A stretch of DNA of 64,000 nt from Paraspadella gotoi (lineage: Eukaryota > Chaetognatha). Below are positions 19,131 through 31,244 of the stretch, piece by piece. The notes beneath the pieces are model-generated. The model saw nothing but the letters and a program-made list of their open reading frames with translations. It made no database searches and was not told the origin of the DNA. Location: positions 19,541,741-19,605,740 of the forward strand of contig CM119270.1 in NCBI GenBank assembly GCA_051294375.1. Direction: 5' to 3'. A program made the translations under genes and the position numbers. The stretch's first letter is position 1, and the number at the start of each line of letters is the position of its first letter.

Positions 19131-19147
19131 GCTACCGCCTGCCTAAC

Positions 19148-19308
19148 CTTGTATCCCGTCAGCCTCTCCTCGTATTTTGCGTCGGTGACGACCGGAGACC
19201 ACGTGACTTTAATGCTGTCCTCTCTGATGGAGTAGATCTGCACCGTGGCGGGCGGCAGCTGCGGCGCCGATTTGAGGGTGCGGACCCGGATAAAGTCGGA
19301 ACGCGGTC
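19148..19308 (-). CDS. Cont: Contactin exon, FN3 domain (cut by N gap)
   Basis: The upper end runs into the gap 19,309-19,920; the lower end is TACAAG|GTTAGG. It encodes SAPQLPPATVQIYSIREDS and IKVTWSPVV...LTGYK, a fibronectin-III start with its conserved Trp, and fits the last contactin FN3 domain. Confidence 0.9.
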
Positions 19309-20703
19309 NNNNNNNNNNNNNNNNNNNNNNNNNNNNNNNNNNNNNNNNNNNNNNNNNNNNNNNNNNNNNNNNNNNNNNNNNNNNNNNNNNNNNNNNNNNN
19401 NNNNNNNNNNNNNNNNNNNNNNNNNNNNNNNNNNNNNNNNNNNNNNNNNNNNNNNNNNNNNNNNNNNNNNNNNNNNNNNNNNNNNNNNNNNNNNNNNNNN
19501 NNNNNNNNNNNNNNNNNNNNNNNNNNNNNNNNNNNNNNNNNNNNNNNNNNNNNNNNNNNNNNNNNNNNNNNNNNNNNNNNNNNNNNNNNNNNNNNNNNNN
19601 NNNNNNNNNNNNNNNNNNNNNNNNNNNNNNNNNNNNNNNNNNNNNNNNNNNNNNNNNNNNNNNNNNNNNNNNNNNNNNNNNNNNNNNNNNNNNNNNNNNN
19701 NNNNNNNNNNNNNNNNNNNNNNNNNNNNNNNNNNNNNNNNNNNNNNNNNNNNNNNNNNNNNNNNNNNNNNNNNNNNNNNNNNNNNNNNNNNNNNNNNNNN
19801 NNNNNNNNNNNNNNNNNNNNNNNNNNNNNNNNNNNNNNNNNNNNNNNNNNNNNNNNNNNNNNNNNNNNNNNNNNNNNNNNNNNNNNNNNNNNNNNNNNNN
19901 NNNNNNNNNNNNNNNNNNNNATATTCCCACCACACCATCCCCCTTTTTCTCACCTCAACCGGACGCCACGTGACAAGATGGCAGGTTGGCGTTGCTTCCA
20001 GCGCCTCTCACGCTCCGCGGCGCCACCTGCGGCCGTGTTCTCTTGCGGAGCGGATGACGACGACGGAAGAGTTGGGTCGAAGCCGAGATGATTGAAGGCT
20101 TGGGATCTGTGGGTGGAGCGGGGGAGGTGGAAGGGGGTGGGGGGAAGGTGGATGGGGGAAGTGGAAGGTGGTAGGGAGGGGGGGATAACGGCGTCGGGGT
20201 TGAGTCGTTGAGGTTTGTGATTCCTTTCAATTTGCTTTTGATAAAAAAATGTTTTTCCTCTATTATCCTAATAATGTGATTGACATATTGTACAATTGTA
20301 CGTTTGAAAAAATTAGATTCCATTCGATTTTTAGATTTAAATAAATCTATTTATGATATATTTTCCCATTTTTTTATTCCAAACGCCAAGAGTGTAAAGA
20401 TGATAGGAGGAACGAGTTATATAGTATTACAAGTTAAAACCTTTAATAATGATTTATCTCTCATAACTTTGACGAATTTTTAGGTTCACGATTATTCACC
20501 TGAACTTCGTATTCCTTGTAATAATCCTCGGGGTTGACTTTTGCCACGTACTGTTTTAACGCTCCCTATAGGAGAAGAATTTATTGTTATTTAATCCATA
20601 CCATATTATAATTAGATTAGTCATCCAAATGACATGTTAATCTAAAGAGCAATACAAAGAGCAATGCCAACTGACTCGCTTTCTTTTCTTCTCTCTGTTC
20701 TCT

Positions 20704-20799
<96 letters not shown>

Positions 20800-22772
20800 C
20801 CAACCCTCACCGTACTTTGACCTCGTCCAACCACCTCGGACTCCCCACCGACGCCGGACGAACTTGTTCCACTCCAACGGTCTTCCACCTTCACCGACGT
20901 TATCCGATCCCTGGTCCAGTCCATTCTCTTCTCTCCTCGACAACGGCGTCCAGCGGATCTGCAGATCGCCGACGCGTCCACCGCCGCCGCCGACGCCGCC
21001 GGGGGCGCGGGCGGGCGGCGCCGGACGGGTCCGGATCCGGTCCGTCGGGAGAGACGGCGCCCCTTTGCCCATCATGTTGACGGCGGTCAAGCGGAAGGAA
21101 TGTTCCGTCCCTGGCGAAAGGCCGAAGACTGTGGTCGATTCGCGGCTCTTGTCGAGGCCGTCCACGCGGTCTTTGACCACGCGCCATCTGTGGTTTTTTT
21201 TGTTGGGGGATCGGATAGTGATTGAGTCAAATAAAGAATAATTAATCCATTGATTGATTGATCGATTCTTTCTTCGATTTAAAAACGAATAATGATGAGA
21301 TTAAAGATAGATTCTGTCATTTATAATTTTTTGATTTGTTAATTGATTTATTGATTAATTAATTCATTAACAACCTTGGATGCCACTGGCTTTTAGCTTC
21401 GACGACGTAATACTGAATCGGTCGCCCGTGTGAATTTCCCGACGACCAACGAAGCCTCACGGAATCCTGAGACGAAAAAAAAAAGGAAAGAATAAAAATC
21501 AATAATTAAAATTGTTGATTTTGACTTATTCTGTAAATTTAGGAAGACCAGATATAAGTATAAATATTTTATATATTTTATGCATTAGTCGTATCGAAGA
21601 ATAGAGTTATGCTTTTACAACGCCTAGAATGACGATACAATTAAAAGTTTCCACCATAATGAGTTCATTTGTCGGATTCATCTCGTTTTAATTAAACGTC
21701 GGCGCTTCAAACTCCGTTCATCTCATCTTAAGGCGATGAGTGACACGTCAGTAACATAAGGGACTAAAAGACCCGGATGTAACAACAACGCTCATTCTTT
21801 CCAATTCAATAGAAGTCAACAAAGAGACCAACGGCCTCTTCCCCCCCCCCTATTGGACCTGCGTGGCGTCCGACGCCTGCACGCCCCCCGGCGACCCCGG
21901 CGGCCCGATGACGCGGACGGTGACGTTGAGCGTCGCTTCGTCGACGGTTGTCTTGGCAACGCAAGTGTATTTACCGGCCTGAGAAAATCCGGCGTCGCTG
22001 ATCTTGAGATCGCCCTTGGAGGCGCCTGCGAGGATTGGATCGGGTTGGGAAGGTAAGTTAAGAAGACAGAGATTTCCTCGGCGAGTTCTATCCGAGTCGC
22101 GGATCCGATTCGATCTTTGGTTCCGATTCCACCTTCGATGAAGGTTTACTTACCCTAAATTATAATGTTAATATTCGTTTCTTGACAAATCTAATTTTTA
22201 AGTCTCGATTTAAAATCTCTATTTTATTTTTCTGTTTTTTGTTTCTTACTTTCACCAATCCCTCGCACATTGTTTTACTATGACCTTCGATGTGTCCTCT
22301 AATCCATCACTATGTTTATATACCACAACTACTCCTTTCATTAATCCTAAACTTATGCTTAACTGTTTTTTTAATCATTTAACGCTCACTTATCTTCCCC
22401 ATCACTTCTCACTTTTAACTCTTCACTCCTTTGTTTTAACTTCTTACTTTCCACTTTTAAGTCCTCACTCCTTCATTACTCAATTTTCACTGATCACTCC
22501 TCAATCCTCACTCTTCATTTCCCACTCCTTACTTTTAACTCCTGACTCTTTAATTCTCACTCTTCTCACCTCACTTCCCAGACCTCACTTCTCACTCTCC
22601 ACTACCTCACCTTTCCCTCCCATTTCCTCACCCGATCCGACTTTGTAGTGATCATCGTTTTCAATGTCGATCATGACGTCGTTTTTCTTCCACACGTAAG
22701 TCAGATCGAGCATGTGGTGAGCGGCGGCTTTGCAGTGGACCGTTCTGGAGGATGGAAAGATAGAAAGATGCA

Positions 22773-22864
<92 letters not shown>

Positions 22865-25800
22865 ACAAACAAACCTTTAAAGAAAAAGCCAACCTGGAAG
22901 ATCCAAAGAGGATGTCGACTCCCATCGTCGAGTCGCCCTCATTGATGACGGTCTTGGGAACAACGTAGAGATGACCGCTGCTGGAAGCGCGACCCTGACA
23001 TTGTAATTTATATTGTAAGTTGTAACGTTTAGCAATTCACTTCACTTCATTTAATATATTATTTATATAATTTACAGTTTATTTATTTTAAATCCAAACT
23101 TGTCTCCCCCCCACTCCCAATATATTGACATCAACATTCTACATACAAAATGTTTTCTTGTAGAACTCTGAATTTTAACTTTATGCTTTCTTCTTCTAAA
23201 AACAATATTCTTAAAATAATTTAACCTTTATTCTAATAATTTACTATTTATATATCGTTTTGAATTAAAAAGTAATCCATCTATGCATAAATGTTTCAAT
23301 AATTTGTTGTCAACGAATCAAACGCATGAATATAAATCCCAACCAGCCCGGGGCACCCACCCCCCCTCCCCCTCACCTTGGAATTGCTCGCCTCGCACAT
23401 GTATTCCCCAGCATCCTCCATGGAGACTTTCTGGATGAGCAGATTCCCGTTGGATAGGACGTTGGCGACCGGGACAGGGATCCCATCTTTGGTCCAGCGG
23501 AACTCGGGGAAGGGCGCCGCCTCGGGGGAACAGGCGATGATGGTCTGACTGCCCAGAGCCGCCATCTCGTGGAGAGAAATGAACGGTGGCGAGGTGAGAC
23601 AGGGATGATGTAGAGTGAAATGTCAAATTAAAATTAACTCCTTCGTCAGTGATTACTTTAGATTTTTATTCGGAATTCTTATACATATTTGTACATATTT
23701 CTTGTACATATTTTAATAATTTCAAATTTTTGTTTTAAAAATTTTAATTATTTTTCATAATTTGAATTTTAGAAATTTAATTCTTTTTTCCTTGACCTTT
23801 TCCCTTCAATCCTGTCAACAAGTCCCTCACATTCTTTCAATATTTTTCTTACATTCACCATATACACTATCATACAGTACCACTTTGATTTCCACACTCT
23901 TCCCGCATCTCAGTTCCACCCTTCCCTTCCATCAATCTACAGTTCTTCCCTTCCAAAGCCACAGTACCAACCACAGCCCCAACCACGGCCACTGTCCCAA
24001 CCTCAGTCACTGACCCAAACACAGCCCAAACCACAGCCACACTCCCAACCTTAGCCCCAAACAAGCCCCAACCACAGCCACAGTCCCAACCACAGCTCCA
24101 ACCACAGCCCCAACAACAGCCACAGTCCCAACCACAGCTCCAACAACAGCCCCAACCACAGTCACAGTCCCAACCACAGCCCGACCCACCTTTCGCCTAT
24201 CGATGGGATTCTTGGAGAATGAAGGAGCAAAGGCCAAAACTCGAAGTTGAGCTGAGGTCGCGACGACGCCGTATTTGTTGCTCGCGATGCATTGGTACAT
24301 TCCTGGCAGAATAAGGTCATCTGTTATATAAACTTTGTATAAAAATTTGCATGATTGTATATCTAAAACTCGCTATTTATCTTACTTTAAAATTTGCTTC
24401 TTTTATACATTTTTCTTATCTATTTTTTTTTAAATGTCATCACATAAATCGTTTTTGAATTTAGCACAGTAATTCCTAAATGTATTACTTTTTATCAAGC
24501 NNNNNNNNNNTAAGATTTTTATTATCTATTTGTATCATAATTTTTTTCTCTGAAGTCAAAGAATTGAAATCTGAAGTTTTTTTAATCTACAGTGCATAAG
24601 CTTAATCTGTAATTTCCATTGTAACTATCTTTTTGGGGTGTTTGGTGCATTAGTCATCGTGTTGAATAAATATAAGTATAATTTTTTTTTGTTGTGAAAT
24701 TGCTCCTTGATCTGTTCTGGAGAATTGTGACATGACCTTTAGCAGAATGAAGATAAGCCACAAGAAGATTGCCTAAATAATCATTCTGACTTTATCTCGT
24801 TTTGTCCAGTCTTTTCTTTCGTATTTGTTCTATTTCTGATAAATGTCGAAAATTAGAATTTTAAAAGCCCGGCAACCAACTTCAGCGTCAAACTTTTATT
24901 GATTCTCCTTTTAAAATAGAAATCTTCAATACAGAGACAATTCTCGATTTAGATAAAAACTCTGAATATATATTACGTTTCAACTTTTAATTCCGCCCCG
25001 AATACATTTTAGATTGTGGACGCGTACACCATAAGGAGGGACGCCTTCACGAAAAACCACCCATTAACGTCATGGCCGCCGCCAAGAGCAAAAGCGTCAT
25101 CGATCCGCATCAGGAGACGCAAGCGCGTAAACTCCTGATGTCTGGTGAAAAGAGTCTGCAGAAGCTGGCGTCCAGCCGCGGCCTCGGAGGCGCAGCTTCG
25201 CAAGGAGACATTAACCCTTTGGCCAAAAGATTGGTTCAGTCCGGCAAGCTCTCGACGAAGGATCAGCAAAAGGTAGAGGATCTGGTCACGGCGCGTAACA
25301 AGCACGCTCACCAATGGAATCAAAAGGACGTCCGAGGGCGAGAGGCCATCGTGGGTGAATTGGTGAAGGGAGTCACGGCGTTGGGATTTTATAATTCACA
25401 GGGAAAAGAGTATGCGACGAAGGGGAGTGGCATGTTCGTTAAAAAAACACCTCATCCCTCCCAACAATTTCACGGCAAGCCAACACAGTCACATCCACAG
25501 AAAAAACATACCAGTCCCGGTCATACTAAACCAGTTCATGCACATCATCCCACTCAAGCAAAAACAACTCATTACAAAGAAAGCACCGGACAAGCTAAAC
25601 CAACTAAGCAGACTCCTGCAACGCACGGTCCTTCAAAAGTAAGTCAGGCGCCATCAGCAAGAAAAAAGACGGTTCAAACCACAACCAAGGCGAAAGGCGG
25701 GCCTTCCTCTACTAAGAAAACGTTTCATGACAAGCCAGGTCGTAAATAATTTTGATTTACAAATTAAGATGCAGTTGATCAAACTTTTGAAATGATTTTT

Positions 25801-28800
25801 CAATGAAATGAAAAACACATGGTAAATGTTCGTAAATTTCATATTTATGGAATAAATATAACACCATTGATTCTCCAATGTAGTTGCAATAAATTATCAA
25901 AAGATCTGAATCAGTCAAAGAATCATCGAATTTAAAATTAACACTATAGCTACGTATAATGTTGTATAATCTTTTTTTTTGGGACTCTACGCAGAGATGG
26001 AATCGCCGAATCCTAATTTGTCGCCGATAAAACCGCCACTGACTCATATGCGTCAAATTTTACCTCGGAATATAACTTAAAAATCAATGATTTCATCCCC
26101 GTCATAGAAATAGCCATAGCCGATGAAATTTAAATGCTAATGAATACAACGTTAAAATAATATATCATAAGCATAGATTAAAATACTTTTTGTCAAAAAT
26201 TATTTTTTCGGAGGGTACTAGCCTAATTAAAATTATTATATTACTATATAAAGCAAAAATTTTTTTTTTGAAATCTTAAAATTTTTTAATGGATTCTGAT
26301 AGAGCATAAAAAGTTAAACAAGAAATATAATCACTGCTTTTAAAAATTCTTACGTTTTCTTAATAAAAATTTTAAAAAACTGATAAAATCAACAAAAGAT
26401 GATGATGATAACGATTTTTTATGGTTTTCTTATTTTTGACCAACTTATCATAAAAATATTATTGAAGTAATCCTTTCTTTTTCGTTGTTACTATTAATTA
26501 GAGAATTGACAAAGTTTTTGTTTGCAACGAATTTTATTTATAGTTGAACAGACATGTTTCGACTTGTTTTACAAGTCTTCATTTGATCAACTATCAACTA
26601 TCAATGTCTGTTCATTGTTCAACTATAAATAAAATTCGTTGCAAACAAAAACTTAGTCAATTCTCTAACATAAAAATATTTAAAAAAGAATTATGCTTTG
26701 TGTAGACAACTTTTTATGAGCTATTTGAATCTGGTCTTAAAAGTTAAAAATTCTAAAAAAATTTTTGACCTTTCCTATCTATAAATAAATATTAAAAAAA
26801 TAATTACTAGGGTATAGAGCCATATAAGAAATTTTTTGTCCATTGAAAGTATACTTAAAAATGTATAAATTTTCGTTTGAGCTTGTACTCACTCTAAATT
26901 TTTGACTCACCCCATTGAGTGCGGCTCCCCCTAATAGAAAGAATTAGTTCGAACTCAAAACGGCTTAATGAAATGATCTCGCCATAACTCGGGACCGATG
27001 CATCGGGGATGGCACTCTAGCTGACTCAAACAATATGGAATAGTGAGTTCCAATGGATGAATGTAATTTTAACGATTTTTTTTTTATCTAAAATTTCTTT
27101 CATGTTATCTCCTTCGTTTTTCTTCTTATTTCAAACTCGTTCTTATGTTATACTCTGCCATAACGACTTCCCGGGGCCGACTCTCTCCCGTGCCAGAGAC
27201 AATTTCGATTCGAGACAGGTTTTATAATCGAACGCAAATCTTGAAGAACAAAAAAAAAACAAAAAAAAACAGACACGACATAACTGAAAATAACGAAAGG
27301 GAAAATAAGAAGCATCAAGAAACTGAAAATCGCTAGATTTTATATTTCTCAATTTTCATTCAGTCTGACGTCAAAAGTAAGTTGCAATTCAAAGATTCAA
27401 ATTATACAGATTTTTTTTAATTATTAAATCTCTGTTTAGATTAAACAATATTTGTTTTCAAAGTTTGCATATGCACTGCATTTTATGCAGTTTTAAGCAC
27501 GAAACGATAATCCAGCTTAAATTGTATTTTGATTTAGCCATTCATTGGTAGCCAAACATAATATCTGAAAGTTAAACTGCAACTTTAAGTAGAACAGCAA
27601 GTACAGCTGCAATAGCAACTGCAAGTGCCATGGGTCGCAAGAAGAAGCAGAAGGTCGAGTTCGATCCGCAGCAGGAATCGCGCGTCCGTCAAAGGCTCAT
27701 TCTCGCGGAGAAGAGTCTCCAACGCCTCGTGGAACGACACGGGCTGCAGATTGATCCGGTCAATAAGGTAGGGGGGCGGGAGAGAAGTTTGCTTGCAAAT
27801 CTTAGACAATCTCTCGAGAGAAAATGTATAAAGTTTTAAGAGTTAGAAGTTGAGTTATAAATTAAAAATAACTTATTGTTGATGTTAAAACAACAATTTT
27901 AATTAATTCTTTATCAATCTCAGTGGGTCTTCTTCGACTAATTATGTATGGTTTTTAATTTATTTACTTACATGTATGTAAATCTCCTTTGAATTAACAT
28001 TACATAGGCACTACTCAAAATAATATGAAAATCATCAACAGAGACGATATAGTTAAAATATTTATAAAATTTACTCGCCCGCTTTTTCGCTGCTTTCCCC
28101 AATTCGCCACAACCAATCACCCGCCAATAACCCCACCTATCCTCAACCAATCACCCGCCTATCCCTCCACCTATCCTCAACCAATCACCCGCCTATCACC
28201 CCACCTATTCTCTCCCATTCCCTAGCCAATCACCTAAACAATCTCCTACTAATCCCCTACCAATCTCCAACCAATCCCCACCTCACACCCCCCCACACTC
28301 CAATCAGGACATCACCGCTCTGGTCGGTCAACTCCTCGAGTCAGGCCAACTCTCTCGCAACGAGCGGCGCCTGGTGGAATCGCTGCGCCTGGCGCGGAAT
28401 CGCCACGCCCACAAGTGGAACGAACTCGACGTTCGGGGTCGCGAGGTCATCGTGGGTCAGTTGGAAAGAGGCGTGACGGGTCTGGGCTTTTTCAATCGTT
28501 GGGAGTGGGACGTCGTGGTGGTGGCCGTGGGTGCTAGAGGCAGTGAGAGAGGGGCGGTGTCTGGGGGCAGGGACACGCCCACATCCGGGGGAGACGCTTC
28601 CGTTTCTGACGACATTTCGTCTTCGGCGGAGGATGAATATTCGCCGGAGGACGATTCGCTGCTGGACGGTGGAGACGTCGAGCAGCAAGAATGCTGCGTT
28701 ATTCTTTAGAGGATGTTGTCTCATTCTTGCTGAAGTAAAACGGATTTACAATCGGCTAATTCGCGTGAAACTAAAATCGACTATTGTCACACTACAGGAA

Positions 28801-29305
28801 ATGGTCTTAGCTTCGCATTCAATTTGACTGTAAAAAGCCCATTTGTCTATTACTTTCATGATCTTATATCGTAAGACAAAAAGTCATTATTTTCGTTTTT
28901 CTATTCGTATTTTTGTTTTTTTATGTTTATGTTTTGTTTCGTTTTGATATGATTTTTTTTATTTGAACTGCTGTCAACACATTATTTAAAAATTGAGAAA
29001 TTTTGTGTTTATAAACAGTTTTTATATTTATTGCTTTTAGGTAAATAACTAACTTAGATAATCTCTATATAAGAGAGAGAGGGAAAGAGAAAGAAAAAGA
29101 AACAGAAATAGAGAGAGAGAGAGATATAGAGATATAGAGAGAGAGATAGAAAGAGAGATTGAGAGATGTATAATGCGACGATCATAAATGGTCTTCAGTT
29201 AGAAGTTTGGTTTAACCAAAGTTCCCTTCTCTCTTTCGGTCATACATCGATATTCAAAGAAAGAGAGAGAGAGAGATTAGGAAAAAAAACTGGTTTTAGC
29301 CTTCT

Positions 29306-29381
<76 letters not shown>

Positions 29382-31196
29382 CAGTTTCAAAGTTATTTTT
29401 GAGAAAAAGCGAATAATTTATTCCAAATGATTAATATTCAACTGTTTATACTATTCTTACGAGTTCAAAAACCTTTTTCCCAGAAATGTTGAAAATGAAA
29501 GTTCTGGGAAATGTAAAGCTTACTTCGATTGCGTCGGAAAAGTTAAGTTTACGAAAAGTCACAAATGTTACAAGTTTTACAACATAAAATCAAACTTTGA
29601 CTGGTAAGTAAAAGACTGATTATTGAATTTAAAAGTACTCATGAAAGTTTCAAAATTACTTGTTTCACCATCTTTATTTTTGATTTTTTAGGTTTAAAAT
29701 AACTATTATTTATGATTTTATTTATTTGTTAAAATATTTTTGTGTTAAATATTTAAATATGAAATTGGTACAAGCAATGTAAAAATTATCCATTCATTTA
29801 ATAAACAAGCTATCTTTGGACAGGCTTTGGTGGTTTGATATTACTGATATTTATATTATATTATAATATTATTAATCTGTTTGGGATGGGAAAGTGAGTG
29901 TTGTCTTATGGAAATAGAGGGTGCAGCTACACAACACAAGGTTAGATTACTTTCTGTTCCAGTTTTCTAATATATATCGTACATCCTTCCTGTTGGAAAA
30001 TCATTAATGAGAAACTCATAATATCCACAAGGCCGAACAAAAAGGGGGGAATATATAATTTTTTGGGGGGATTAAGGTTATATTGTATGATTATTTTCAT
30101 CATAAGGATAACACTACTTAGTAGAATTGTAGGTTCTGATAGGGATACATACTGGGAAAAGTTTCATAGGGGCACCTTTATATTTCGAATGTAATTTTAA
30201 AGTATTTGTTAAAATATCTTTTATTAATTTTTTAAAAAGCTCACTCTCGGCTTCGGGAACCGTATATATTTCTATATCAAAGTATAAATTCAAATAGGTC
30301 ATCAGTCATGGATTTCGGCTCTATTTCACAAAAAAAAATTTTAAACGTTAACAAATCAAAAAGTGTCCTTTGTTTCTCAGACTCCAACTTGTGATACTTT
30401 TGTAAAATTATGTTTGTACGTCCCTCAAATTCAAAAAGTAGTTTTTAAGTTTCGCATTATGTTTAAATAATTTATTTATTCCTTATCCAAAATTACTTTC
30501 CGCCAGAACGTTTATAAATCTTTTACTCTTCCGTCTCCTTCCAACTTCCAATGTCCTTCGTCGACGCCGACCAAGAGGCTCGCGCCAGGCAGCTCGTCAT
30601 TCTGGGAGAGAAAAGCCTGGAACGCCTGATGACCCGTCACCGAATGACCCGCGATCCGGGAGTCAAAGACCCATCTGGTGGAACAGCTCGTGAATTCGAG
30701 AAAACTGTCGTCAAGGGAAAGACGACAGGTGGATGCGTTGCGGATGGCGAGAAACAGACACGCCCACGATTGGGACGGACTCGACGTCAGAGGGCGCGAT
30801 GCAATTGTGAGAGCTGGAGAGGGTCGTATCTGAATTGGGATTCTACGATCCGCGGAATGCTGATTCCGTTGTACGAATAGTGGAACCGAAGCGAGCGAAA
30901 CCAGTGGTCATCCCTATACCGGAACAACATATTCGGCAAAAAGATTCGTGTTGCGTCGTATTGTGACTCGAAATTCCTTGAGAGCAGATTGCGTCTGTAA
31001 ATGCAATGACTGTGAGACTAGGAAATCTCACGATATTTATTAGGTTAATCTTCATAGTTCGACTTATGTTGATTTGTCAATAACTAGAAAAATAAAATTC
31101 TCATATAATTTTTAATTTGTTTAAGAGAGCAGAGTTTATTTATTCTTTAATCGCATAAAAGGACTTAATTTAGGAACAAACGATTTTTTTGTGTGT

Positions 31197-31244
<48 letters not shown>

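Larger units (their letters stand above)
13611..19147. other. Intergenic/3' regions between Eph and contactin, many gaps
   Basis: Eph and contactin converge here. The stretch includes purine repeats (13,905-13,965 and 14,220-14,440), N gaps (14,543-14,567; 14,884-15,083; 15,168-15,412; 16,977-17,208; 17,837-18,414) and AT-rich DNA. The missing last contactin exons (end of FN3, GPI signal) should lie here or in the gaps, but none was recognised. The 84 bases between the two gaps near 15.1 kb contain an uninterrupted minus-strand frame too short to call. Confidence 0.6.

Noticed and set aside
19245-19973. Very long frames across N gaps
   Set aside because: They consist mostly of Ns; only the flanking contactin exons have support.
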